Shown here: positions 8,781 through 16,970 of the stretch, piece by piece
How positions within the stretch are numbered: the stretch's first letter is position 1
Layout: every line of letters starts with the position of its first letter
Assembly: GCA_964582985.1 (NCBI GenBank)
Contig: CAZOUM010000056.1
Location: 1 to 17,229, forward strand
Length of the DNA stretch: 17,229 nt
Source: CAZQYB01 sp964582985
GTDB lineage: Bacteria; Planctomycetota; Phycisphaerae; Sedimentisphaerales; Anaerobacaceae
Reading direction: 5' to 3'
The notes under the pieces: generated by a model
What the model was told of the DNA's origin: nothing
Seen by the model: only the letters and a program-made list of their open reading frames with translations
The model's database searches: none
Program-made: the position numbers and the translations under genes

Positions 8781-9257
8781 CAAGCATCGAAGGCCTTCAC
8801 TTTCACATATTTCCTGCCTGTCCAAAACAACCCTTAACATGTTATTTTATAATACGTTATAAAGATTAGACCTATTCTCAGGGCATTCCTGATTTTGGGA
8901 GTTAAAATACATGACTTCGTGCACGCTCTGCGCGTTCAACGCACCAGCGTGGGTATGGAATGAATAACGAAATAACGCGCTCTTTGAGCACACGGCCCTC
9001 ACCCCTGCGGCCATATCCCTATCACTCCGATTTAAGGGCGCCCGATTTTGCCCCAAAAAGCGGCAAAAATCGCACTTCCCGCCCAGCCAAATCATTAAAA
9101 CTCAACTACACTTCATATATACCAGATTCAGCAACGCCCGTCAAGAAAAAAAACCAAATTATCGGATGTTATGCACTTTTCCCAAGATTGCGCAAAATTC
9201 TAAGCCCGGACCGACTATATCCGCCATTTCGAGCGCAGCAATCCCCCTCACCCTCTC
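8781..9257. other. Intergenic region with no supported gene
   Basis: This stretch lies between the 219-residue gene and the promoter of the giant secreted protein. It has an AT-rich patch at about 8840-8870 with several TATAAT-like strings but no paired -35 that I trust. An imperfect inverted repeat (CGATTTTGCC at 9043-9052 with GGCAAAAATCG at 9062-9072) could fold but has no T-run on either side. An 82-codon minus-strand ORF here lacks an SD and was not accepted. No tRNA, riboswitch or terminator was recognised. Confidence 0.5.
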
Positions 9258-9917
9258 CTATTTCAACAACTCAAATATCGACCGTCTCTCTTTCCCTTTT
9301 GCCTCCCACGAGAAACTCTTGTATGACTTCCTGTCTGAAGTGATAATGATTTCTCCCGTCGCGTTATATTCGGTATCCAGCCAGCCCCTCACATAGATAT
9401 GCCCTTTGACCATCCGCATCACCTGGGTCTCCGAATTAGTCTCCATTATCATAAGCTTGCCCTGTGTTATGAAATAAAGCCGTGACGGGTCTTTGCCAAA
9501 TTCGCCCTTATAGATTCTCGAAGGGTCAATATTACCTCTGAAGCGGCTCTTCACTACCTGGTAATTAATGCCCGGCTTAGGCTCGTATTCGGCAGCCCAG
9601 TTCCCTTCTATCCTGCCGTCAGGCCGTATCACCATTCCCATTTTACCTCGCCCCTCGTCTTCTAACATCGCATCGGTACTAAACCCCAACATTCTTGTAA
9701 TACTTGGTTGCTCCGCGGAGGGAGCCGGCACCGGCTCGCCCCGCATGACTATCCGCTCCAACTGGTTCCAGGGCAGGTCTCCGCCCCGGCTGCCGAAAAA
9801 CGCGAACGGGTCATACGCCAACAGAACCCCCGCTAACACAACTATCAGAACCATAAACAGAAGAACGGCCCCACTCCGATTGCCCCGAGCCCGCCGTTCC
9901 AAAGGGATTGATTCCAC
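9258..9917 (-). CDS. Hypothetical single-pass membrane protein
   Basis: A 219-residue protein I do not recognise. A positively charged N-terminus (RRARGNR) precedes one hydrophobic segment at about 16-35 (AVLLFMVLIVVLAGVLLAY), so the remainder is probably outside the cytoplasm. The soluble part has a GMVIRPDGRIEGNWAAEY stretch (about 94-111) and ends in a region of alternating beta-type residues; no cysteine pairs or catalytic signature is visible. The start codon is GTG: it has a good SD (AAGGAG, 8 nt upstream) and a promoter with a perfect -10. The gene is transcribed away from the CRISPR array, whose first repeat is 83 bp away, so there is no evidence it belongs to the CRISPR system. Confidence 0.75.
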   Translation of the reverse strand: MESIPLERRARGNRSGAVLLFMVLIVVLAGVLLAYDPFAFFGSRGGDLPWNQLERIVMRGEPVPAPSAEQPSITRMLGFSTDAMLEDEGRGKMGMVIRPDGRIEGNWAAEYEPKPGINYQVVKSRFRGNIDPSRIYKGEFGKDPSRLYFITQGKLMIMETNSETQVMRMVKGHIYVRGWLDTEYNATGEIIITSDRKSYKSFSWEAKGKERRSIFELLK

Positions 9918-9956
9918 TGGCTTATCTCCTTAAATCCAACTGCAATACCGACAATC

Positions 9957-9985
9957 ATTATAACTCCGCTCCACTCAGCAAACAA
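9957..9985 (-). promoter_or_regulatory. Promoter of the 219-residue membrane protein gene
   Basis: On the minus strand TTGTTT (9985-9980, 3/6) is followed after 17 nt by a perfect TATAAT (9962-9957). Transcription would start near 9950, about 33 nt before the GTG. The promoter ends only 15 bp from the first CRISPR repeat and points away from the array. Confidence 0.55.
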
Positions 9986-10000
9986 CATTGTTCTTAACAA

Positions 10001-12607
10001 GTTGTGCCTTGCACTCAGGCACGGATCAGTTACAATAAATTTCCAACAGTTTATAATGCGGATATTGTTGTGGCTTGCACTCAGGCACGGATCAGTTACA
10101 ATCCTCTGGGGTCTGGGCAAGATAGACTATGAGTTGTGCCTTGCACTCAGGCACGGATCCGTTACAATATATCCTCGGCATCCACGGTGCGGTCGATTGT
10201 TGTGCCTTGCACTCAGGCACGGATCAGTTACAATTGTATTTGGTTTCAGACCGTCCAGACTTGCGTTGTGGCTTGCACTCAGGCACGGATCAGTTACAAT
10301 TTTGCAACCCCGCCCTCGTCATTGTTGCTGTTGTGGCTTGCACTCAGGCACGGATCAGTTACAATTTTAACTCCGTAGGAGTCTTACTATGGGTGGTTGT
10401 GGCTTGCACTCAGGCACGGATCAGTTACAATCAACAGCGAACAGCGGGACGGGTAGCAACAGTTGTGGCTTGCACTCAGGCACGGATCAGTTACAATAGC
10501 GAAACGAAAGGCCCATCACCATGCTGTGTTGTGGCTTGCACTCAGGCACGGATCAGTTACAATTGCGTAAGCTTTTGTCCCCCACATGCTCTGTTGTGGC
10601 TTGCACTCAGGCACGGATCAGTTACAATGTCGGCAAACACAAGCCGATAGTGGTGACGAGTTGTGGCTTGCACTCAGGCACGGATCAGTTACAATGTCAA
10701 GATATTCGGTCACTTGTTACCTTTTGTTGTGGCTTGCACTCAGGCACGGATCAGTTACAATACATGGCATTAAGTGCACCATTATTAACAAGTTGTGGCT
10801 TGCACTCAGGCACGGATCAGTTACAATAGGCGGCGCAATGCAGTGTCGTTGCTCTTTGTTGTGGCTTGCACTCAGGCACGGATCAGTTACAATCGAGAGA
10901 CTCTGCGCCGATGACTACCCCAGTTGTGGCTTGCACTCAGGCACGGATCAGTTACAATTCTTCCAGTCTTTGCTCTCGTTACGGTTAAGTTGTGGCTTGC
11001 ACTCAGGCACGGATCAGTTACAATGTCGGCAAGGGACGCAAACGCCGGCGGCGGGTTGTGGCTTGCACTCAGGCACGGATCAGTTACAATATTAGTCCTC
11101 TACCTTCTCGTAGGTCTGCTGTTGTGGCTTGCACTCAGGCACGGATCAGTTACAATACTTGTGCCACGCGCGAAGCCTTCTAACGCGTTGTGGCTTGCAC
11201 TCAGGCACGGATCAGTTACAATACAATATCGAAAAACCACTGCATAAGCATTGTTGTGGCTTGCACTCAGGCACGGATCAGTTACAATTACAGTTTATCT
11301 TTTCCGAACAGGCGTACTGTTGTGGCTTGCACTCAGGCACGGATCAGTTACAATCGGCGCCTATCTGTTGGGGACCTGGCAGGAGTTGTGGCTTGCACTC
11401 AGGCACGGATCAGTTACAATGAGCCGTCCTTAGGGGCTATGCAGCCCACTGTTGTGGCTTGCACTCAGGCACGGATCAGTTACAATCAGATATTGCTGGC
11501 CGGCCGCGGTGGTGGTGTTGTGGCTTGCACTCAGGCACGGATCAGTTACAATCTGAAAAAATCGGCTGTCCGGTTGTGACGGTTGTGGCTTGCACTCAGG
11601 CACGGATCAGTTACAATGCGAACCAGACGCGGACCTTGCAGCTGCCCGTTGTGGCTTGCACTCAGGCACGGATCAGTTACAATCGCTGCCTCTTTACGTC
11701 CCTGCAGTCTTTGGTTGTGGCTTGCACTCAGGCACGGATCAGTTACAATTGTTCAGGCTTTAACATCACGCCGATCGCCGTTGTGGCTTGCACTCAGGCA
11801 CGGATCAGTTACAATTATTATCTTTCTGCCCATCCTGGTTTTCGCGTTGTGGCTTGCACTCAGGCACGGATCAGTTACAATCAAAACTATTGACTTTGAG
11901 ACGAGTTATAAGTTGTGGCTTGCACTCAGGCACGGATCAGTTACAATATGGGTTTTTAGGGGATAGGCGAGGTCGGTGTTGTGGCTTGCACTCAGGCACG
12001 GATCAGTTACAATGTTCTGCATCGTACATCCCTGCAATAGCCAGTTGTGGCTTGCACTCAGGCACGGATCAGTTACAATTTTTATAAGCCCGTTGCTAAA
12101 GCATATTGCGTTGTGGCTTGCACTCAGGCACGGATCAGTTACAATAGTTGGCATAAATGACAATGAAGGTCTTGCGTTGTGGCTTGCACTCAGGCACGGA
12201 TCAGTTACAATACTAAAATGTCAATTTAATTGACGAGGTGAGTTGTGGCTTGCACTCAGGCACGGATCAGTTACAATATCATAGCATATATTTGCTCACA
12301 AGTCAACGTTGTGGCTTGCACTCAGGCACGGATCAGTTACAATAGGCCGGTAATCCTGCCATTTAACCTTTTTGTTGTGGCTTGCACTCAGGCACGGATC
12401 AGTTACAATTGCAAACGCATACTTTAATTCCGGTGTTGTGTTGTGGCTTGCACTCAGGCACGGATCAGTTACAATTAAAGGTTGTGGGGACATAGGCGGC
12501 TTTGTGTTGTGGCTTGCACTCAGGCACGGATCAGTTACAATGCATCCAGCAGGAGATGCAAGCCTGGCGGGGTTGTGGCTTGCACTCAGGCACGGATCAG
12601 TTACAAT
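10001..12607 (+). CRISPR. Type II-C CRISPR array, 40 repeats and 39 spacers
   Basis: The 36-bp repeat begins GTTGTGGCTTGC and ends CAGTTACAAT. I located 40 copies, the first at 10001 and the last at 12572. Spacers are 30 bp except four of 29 bp (starting at 10301, 10564, 10894 and 11553) and one of 31 bp (starting at 10629). Thirty-seven repeats are identical. Copies 1, 3 and 4 have C instead of G at repeat position 7, and copy 3 also has C at position 28. These variants are all at the left end, far from cas2. The strand given is the predicted crRNA strand, set by pairing with the tracrRNA and by analogy with the Neisseria type II-C repeat, which also starts GTTGT and ends TACAAT. Spacer targets cannot be identified here, and no spacer visibly matches the rest of the window. 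Confidence 0.98.
10009..10036 (+). promoter_or_regulatory. Possible promoter embedded in each repeat (shown for the first copy)
   Basis: Within every repeat, TTGCAC (repeat positions 9-14) and TACAAT (positions 31-36) are 16 nt apart and resemble -35 (3/6) and -10 (5/6) boxes. In Neisseria meningitidis type II-C arrays a TACAAT -10 at the same end of the repeat starts transcription inside each spacer. The -35 match here is weak and there is no TG extension. None of the repeat variants alters either box. No better promoter was found in the 83 bp left of the array. Confidence 0.4.
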
Positions 12608-12609
12608 AC

Positions 12610-12650
12610 TTAGCCTGCAAGTCCTTGATTCACAAGGACTTGCAGGCTAA
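12610..12650. other. Perfect 18-bp palindrome between the array and cas2
   Basis: TTAGCCTGCAAGTCCTTG (12610-12627) and its exact reverse complement (12633-12650) flank the 5-nt loop ATTCA. The palindrome begins 2 bp after the last repeat and ends 5 bp before the cas2 stop codon. The cas operon and the crRNA strand converge here, so it probably marks or protects the 3' ends of both transcripts. It lacks a T-run on either strand, so it is not a classical intrinsic terminator. It also occupies nearly all of the space where a leader would sit if spacers are added at this end. Confidence 0.9.
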
Positions 12651-12655
12651 ATATG

Positions 12656-12985
12656 CTAAAATAATTCAAGCTGTTGAGGCGGTGGAGGCACCGGCTTTCG
12701 CATTTTTCCCCAAAAAGTCTCCATTCGCCCAAACTGCTTGTCAGTGACAGTGATGAGACGAACCTCCCCATCAGGCGGCAAAAAAATCTTAATCCTCTTG
12801 TAATGCACATCCGCATTTTCCTCGCTTGCACAATGCCTCACATACACCGAGTATTGTAGCATACTGAAGCCATCTTTTAAAAGATTTTTTCTAAAATACG
12901 TATAATCCCTCCGCGCCTTTTTCGTGTCCGTCGGCAAATCAAACATCGCAAATATCCACACCGCTCTGTACCCGCTTATAATCAT
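12656..12985 (-). CDS. cas2: CRISPR-associated protein Cas2 (type II)
   Basis: Cas2 forms the dimer at the centre of the Cas1-Cas2 spacer integrase. At 109 residues it has the usual size. MFDLPTDTKKARRDYTYFRK (14-33), with conserved Asp16, opens the ferredoxin-like fold, followed by LLKDGFSMLQYSVYVR (35-50) and IT(V)TDKQFGRM (78-88), all typical of type II Cas2. The C-terminus is a proline run followed by QLELF (105-109), which matches the bacterial beta-sliding-clamp binding consensus QL(S/D)LF. The ATG at 12985 is the first start after an in-frame stop; it has only a poor SD, and the sequence before it comes from a dispersed repeat that separates it from cas1 by 40 bp. It is the last gene of the cas9-cas1-cas2 operon. 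Confidence 0.95.
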   Translation of the reverse strand: MIISGYRAVWIFAMFDLPTDTKKARRDYTYFRKNLLKDGFSMLQYSVYVRHCASEENADVHYKRIKIFLPPDGEVRLITVTDKQFGRMETFWGKMRKPVPPPPQQLELF

Positions 12986-12992
12986 AACACAC

Positions 12993-13027
12993 CGTCATTG
13001 CGAGGAGCGAAGCAACGCGGCAATCTC
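12993..13027. repeat. Dispersed palindromic repeat between cas1 and cas2
   Basis: On the minus strand this reads GAGATTGCCGCG...CTCGCAATGACG; ATTGC/GCAAT form its outer arms. The motif 'GATTGCCGCG(T)TGCTTCGCTCCTCGCAATGACG' (written with a gap-free core of GCTTCGCTCC) is, from general knowledge, a repeat scattered in intergenic regions of many bacterial genomes. Here it fills almost the whole cas1-cas2 gap, contributes two bases of the cas1 stop codon, and supplies the region in front of the cas2 start. Confidence 0.65.
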
Positions 13028-13916
13028 AAATCTCCGGTAAATCAATAAACTTTTGCTCACCAGCAAAACACCTTTGCAAGGACGCCATCGTCCTATGAAG
13101 CCCAACCATCAAAGGCCCTTTGAAACCCGCTATCACGACCGGCTCATACAATACCTCCAATAGCCGGGCCTTAATCCTCTGGTCAAGTTCTTCGACAACA
13201 CCCTCGCTCTCGCATATCTCCCTCACCTTCGCTTCCACAAATCCTCGAAATGGCTCTAACATATCATCAGCAAGACAGAATGCGTTATACCGGTTTCGAT
13301 GATGTATCCCCAGACTTGGCAGAAGACCAGCCGAACAAAGCGCCCGAGCTACCGCCGCACGCATCACCATATACCCGTAATTGAGCATATTATTCGGCGG
13401 CCGCCCGTTGATGTCCCTGCGAAATTCAAAATCCTGCATATACGCAGGCCAGAACTTCCTGCTCGCCTGTGACTCGATATTCTCAGGGTCCCCGCTACGA
13501 ACCCTCTCCCTCAAAGCCATCAAGGCCCCGTAAATCTCACTGTCTTTGCCGACCAGCTTCGCCTGATGTTTAATCTTCGCCCGAACTATCTGCTTCCATA
13601 ACCTCTTCTTCACCGGCTCTTTTGCTTCTATCTGTTGACGAAACCGCTCCGTCTGAACCGTATTACTTTCAATAGGAAGCAGCATCCCCGCCGGATGATG
13701 GTCGCCTCCGCACAACACTATCGCCGCCCCACAGCGTAAAAGCTCAGTAAAGACTGAGTGTGTATACGTAACCCCGCTGTGGTCGACCAGAAGTACCCCA
13801 ATATCCTCACAAGGAATGCTCGAGACCTGCTCCCCCTCCCGTTTCAATATCAACTGTCCGTAGCGTATCGATAAATGCGTCCTTGCCTGAGATATTTCTA
13901 TAATTCTCTTAATCAT
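13026..13916 (-). CDS. cas1: CRISPR-associated endonuclease/integrase Cas1 (type II)
   Basis: Cas1 is the metal-dependent integrase that inserts new spacers together with Cas2. The 296-residue length is typical of type II. The N-terminal beta domain includes VLLVDHSGVTYTHSVFTELL (41-60). The metal-binding residues are visible: Glu148 in NIESQASRKFW, His205/206 in LGIHHRNRYNAF, and Asp217/218 with Glu221 in LADDMLEPFRGF. The ATG overlaps the cas9 stop by eight bases (ATGATTAA) and has only a distant AGGA, so translation is probably coupled to cas9. Its stop codon runs into the dispersed repeat that lies before cas2; since the length is normal, the insertion appears not to have truncated it much. 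Confidence 0.97.
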   Translation of the reverse strand: MIKRIIEISQARTHLSIRYGQLILKREGEQVSSIPCEDIGVLLVDHSGVTYTHSVFTELLRCGAAIVLCGGDHHPAGMLLPIESNTVQTERFRQQIEAKEPVKKRLWKQIVRAKIKHQAKLVGKDSEIYGALMALRERVRSGDPENIESQASRKFWPAYMQDFEFRRDINGRPPNNMLNYGYMVMRAAVARALCSAGLLPSLGIHHRNRYNAFCLADDMLEPFRGFVEAKVREICESEGVVEELDQRIKARLLEVLYEPVVIAGFKGPLMVGLHRTMASLQRCFAGEQKFIDLPEI

Positions 13917-16896
13917 TGGCCATATGGATCCTGCCGAGCATATCGACAGTTACCTTATGGCCCTTTAGTGTGTTTGGACTTCTCCGCTGAATAAGAGGTG
14001 GTTTGTCGTAATCACTTACCTTACCTGCATATGTATGCGGCCTGAATATTATACTGATATTGTTACCGGACTGCGTTATCTTTTGGACACGGTGCAGTCC
14101 CATTAATCCGTCATCTAATTCCAACATAAACATCTCATTTATTGACAGTGAGCATATAAACTTTTTGTCAGAGCCGTGGTCTTTTTTGATTACCGACTCA
14201 CCACTGCATTTTCGTCTGACCGCTTCGAACATCGTTACAACTTCACCATCCCTTTTACCTTTCTTCTTACCTTCTGTGTATTCAAATATCTCTATATGGT
14301 GATTGCTGCCCGGCGCAACCGCCCTGTATGGCTTGCCTGATTTATCATTAAGTAAAATCATATTATCAAAAGGACTATGAATCCTGACTTTCTTGATAGG
14401 CACTTTTTTATCACTTTTGGTTGTCTTCGTATATAACGGCTCATTCCAGACCTCTTTCGGAATCTTCTTGGTTTTATTTGGGTCGATATTGTGTTCAGCA
14501 AGACGTTCTCTAACGATTTGTTTAACTATACCGTCAACGATTTTTGCCACCATCGGCCCTGTCAAATCTTCCAATTTCTTTCGGTAAACAAAAATATCCT
14601 GCCCCTTTTCATCTTTTTCGCCGGTTATACCGTATGATGTTTCCTCGTGCAGCGCACCGGAAACCTTACGGCTCGCGCGATGCGATACGTTTATATGCCT
14701 TACCTTCTCCTCCACCTCTTCTCGAAAGTGCTGCCAAGGAGGAGAAAATTTAATCCCCTCTACAGAATATTTAGTCCGCCCAAGCTCCCTTAAATGCCTT
14801 TGTTCGGTTACTGCAACTACAGCCGCATCTATCGCATGATGACGATGGTCGTCTCTGTCTTTAATCAGTCCCCACTGATATCGCAGCTCACCCGTTATCT
14901 TACCCCTCGTTCCCGTGACGTTTTTACAAACTTGTCTTAAGTATCTCACGGCCTCTCTGCATATATAACGTGTATCGTTAAGCTCCCTTTCTATAATCTT
15001 ATCCGTTTCTATTTCCTTCTGCCAGAATTTGCGCCTCTTCCAATACGGCATCGTCGAGTTATTCACTCTCTGTAATATCTGCTCATATTTCTCAGCATCA
15101 GCACTGTAAGCCTCATAAGGTGTTTGCCCCTTTTTGACATGAATATTCTCGTGCACATCACAAAGTGTCTTGTTCATATAACTGTCGTCCAAACTCCTGT
15201 CATAAGGCAGAATGTGCTCAACCTGAAATTCCGGGTTAGGACCAAATAAAGCTGCCTGCGAGATATGCTTACCCGTATAAACACACGTATGACCGCATTC
15301 CTCCCATAGATTATATCTAATAATGTCATCACGAGTCGGATTCTTTTTTATATCCTCTATTAGCCTTTGTCTGACACGTTTATTTTCTTTCTTATTCTCG
15401 AACATTTTCCAGTGGATCTGCTTTCTTTGCTTTATTGAGCCCTGAACATCACGCGCCATCTCAATCTTTATCTGCTTTGATTTGCCGTATTCTCTAACTA
15501 TCGCGTTAACTACTTTGCGAACTTCAAATAACGCTTTGTTCACTATCGGATTTCGCAAATCCTCCGGCAAATCCAGCTTGTCTTTCGTTCCCCATTCTTC
15601 CCGTTTGATTCTATCAGGATAAATCTTATCCAGCGCTTCGTCTGTTCGCTTACCTGACTCCATTAGCGGAAATAGCTTGTGTATTGCCTTGCGAGAAAAC
15701 CTCATATATCCCTGAGGTAAAGATATCTTCAGCACAGCTTCACGTTGCTCGTCCGTCAGCCCGTACTCACCGACAAGTTTCTCGATAAGCTCATCATCGT
15801 CAAGTTCCACGAGCCAGCCGTTGAGCTTTATCTTCTCCGCTTCTTTCATAGCATCCCAAACCTTCGGGCCAAAAACCTTCTTGTTCCGCATAGAAGCATT
15901 AAATTCGTCACCTTTAAGTTTATCGTTTTTCTTGCCCTTGTCATTGACTTCATACTCTGCATTGAATTCATAAGTTTCCAAAAGTCCAAGTTTTTTTCGC
16001 AAACTCGAAAAAGACACTTCCTTTTTGTTCAGCAACTCACCTAAAATCGTGGCTTTCTGTTGGTCTTTAAGCGCATTTTCATTCCCCTCCGGACTGCATA
16101 TTTTCAGATTGTTTATGTCCTGTAAAAGCCTGAATCGCCTTGCATACCAGTCCCCTCTGGGGCAGCGCTTCTCTCCTTTTTCCAAATCACAATCACCAAT
16201 CAAATCATCAGTGGGTTTCAAAGGTCTTTGATAAAATATTATTTCATTCCTTATTTTATTTCTTAAATTTTCTGTAAATATCTCAGGGTAAAATTCTGCC
16301 TGTTTTTCCCATAACCTATCAAATTCCTTTTCATACATCTGCCGGAATGTATATTGCTCACGAATCCGATTTTCTTCTGGATTCAAGCTGGCAAAGTATT
16401 CACCTAATGTTCTGCAGGCCGCTTCGTTGATTTTCTGTTGTAGTTCACCCGCTGCTTTAGCAACTTTCCCATCTTCTTTCGCCCTGCCCGTTTTGCGATT
16501 GCTCTTGAAACCTCTGCGCTGATTTATATGAAAAAGCACCCTGCCGAATTCACAAAGTTCCAATTTCTCATCTAACCCCCTCGCCCGAAGCTGATACGGG
16601 TCTTTTTTTAATAACTCCTGTAGTTCTTGTTCATCGTTTGGCAGAAGTCCTGCCTCTCTCAGCCTTTTTGCAAGTTCGTCCCTTCTGAGATTTCTCCGCT
16701 TGTGGATTCGCCTGGTTCCTCTGGCTTCCCGCCTTGTGGCGTTTTTAGATTTTTCCGCCCCCTTTGTATCTCTGTCAACTCCCTCCGGAAAAACCCGCAC
16801 ACCAATAGCAGCAATTGATGGCTTTTTGCCGTCTGTAAGTAATGCCCAGCCGATACTTTTTGAACCAATATCCAATCCGAGTGTGTAAGAGCCCAT
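13909..16896 (-). CDS. cas9: CRISPR-associated endonuclease Cas9, subtype II-C, compact
   Basis: The RNA-guided double-strand DNA nuclease of the system. At 995 residues it is in the small II-C class (Campylobacter jejuni about 984, Neisseria meningitidis 1082). RuvC-I is GLDIGSKSIGWALL with Asp9. An arginine-rich bridge helix follows (RREARGTRRIHKRRNLRR, 55-72). A helical recognition lobe spans about 75-460 and includes SLPQGYMRFSRKAIHKLFP. RuvC-II is IKIEMARD with Glu479. The HNH domain (about 520-600) has QVEHILPYDRS with His561, Asn584, and the II-C hallmark QTPYEAY (591-597). RuvC-III is HRHHAIDAAVVA with His687 and Asp690. The last 250 or so residues form the wedge and PAM-interacting region, which I cannot assign to a PAM. 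All nuclease residues are intact; the metal-binding position before HNH His is Glu560 where Neisseria has Asp. Cys534, Cys538, Cys579 and His582 might form a zinc site. The ATG has GGAG 8 nt upstream. It heads the cas9-cas1-cas2 operon, and tracrRNA is divergent 74 bp away. Confidence 0.98.
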   Translation of the reverse strand: MGSYTLGLDIGSKSIGWALLTDGKKPSIAAIGVRVFPEGVDRDTKGAEKSKNATRREARGTRRIHKRRNLRRDELAKRLREAGLLPNDEQELQELLKKDPYQLRARGLDEKLELCEFGRVLFHINQRRGFKSNRKTGRAKEDGKVAKAAGELQQKINEAACRTLGEYFASLNPEENRIREQYTFRQMYEKEFDRLWEKQAEFYPEIFTENLRNKIRNEIIFYQRPLKPTDDLIGDCDLEKGEKRCPRGDWYARRFRLLQDINNLKICSPEGNENALKDQQKATILGELLNKKEVSFSSLRKKLGLLETYEFNAEYEVNDKGKKNDKLKGDEFNASMRNKKVFGPKVWDAMKEAEKIKLNGWLVELDDDELIEKLVGEYGLTDEQREAVLKISLPQGYMRFSRKAIHKLFPLMESGKRTDEALDKIYPDRIKREEWGTKDKLDLPEDLRNPIVNKALFEVRKVVNAIVREYGKSKQIKIEMARDVQGSIKQRKQIHWKMFENKKENKRVRQRLIEDIKKNPTRDDIIRYNLWEECGHTCVYTGKHISQAALFGPNPEFQVEHILPYDRSLDDSYMNKTLCDVHENIHVKKGQTPYEAYSADAEKYEQILQRVNNSTMPYWKRRKFWQKEIETDKIIERELNDTRYICREAVRYLRQVCKNVTGTRGKITGELRYQWGLIKDRDDHRHHAIDAAVVAVTEQRHLRELGRTKYSVEGIKFSPPWQHFREEVEEKVRHINVSHRASRKVSGALHEETSYGITGEKDEKGQDIFVYRKKLEDLTGPMVAKIVDGIVKQIVRERLAEHNIDPNKTKKIPKEVWNEPLYTKTTKSDKKVPIKKVRIHSPFDNMILLNDKSGKPYRAVAPGSNHHIEIFEYTEGKKKGKRDGEVVTMFEAVRRKCSGESVIKKDHGSDKKFICSLSINEMFMLELDDGLMGLHRVQKITQSGNNISIIFRPHTYAGKVSDYDKPPLIQRRSPNTLKGHKVTVDMLGRIHMAND

Positions 16897-16934
16897 AATA
16901 TTTACTCCTAAAATTGGAAAATATTATTTTTTAC

Positions 16935-16964
16935 TTGACGAACCTCCGTACAATATGCTACTTT
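16935..16964 (+). promoter_or_regulatory. Promoter of the tracrRNA gene
   Basis: TTGACG (16935-16940, 5/6) is followed after 18 nt by TACTTT (16959-16964), which has a TG dinucleotide one base upstream (TGC), an extended -10. The predicted start is near 16971, exactly where the anti-repeat begins. It lies in the short divergent gap shared with cas9; no convincing cas9 promoter was found on the other strand. Confidence 0.6.
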
Positions 16965-16970
16965 CTGTTT

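Noticed and set aside
9043..9072. Imperfect inverted repeat as terminator of the 219-residue gene
   Set aside because: It is about 190 bp past the stop codon, has a bulge and no following T-run.
8847..9095. 82-codon minus-strand ORF between the membrane protein and LamG protein genes
   Set aside because: No SD, no promoter and no recognisable domain. It could be a decayed or dispersed sequence, but coding is not supported.
10629..11054. Spacers starting at 10629 and 11025 both begin GTCGGCAA, as if from the same target
   Set aside because: Only eight bases are shared and the rest differs, so chance is a sufficient explanation among 39 spacers.
10037..12571. Self-targeting spacers against genes in this window
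   Set aside because: No spacer showed a visible long match to the rest of the window by eye; a proper search of the full genome was not possible.
10002..12650. Many 60-173 codon ORFs over the array encoding repeated LALRHGSVTI, ACTQARISYN or GLHSGTDQLQ, and IVTDPCLSASHN on the other strand
   Set aside because: The repeat lacks stop codons in several frames and the 66-bp period is divisible by three, so open frames persist artificially. They are CRISPR repeats, not protein genes.
12610..12650. Palindrome as an ordinary intrinsic terminator
   Set aside because: Neither strand has a T-run after the stem, so I reported it as a palindrome of uncertain function.
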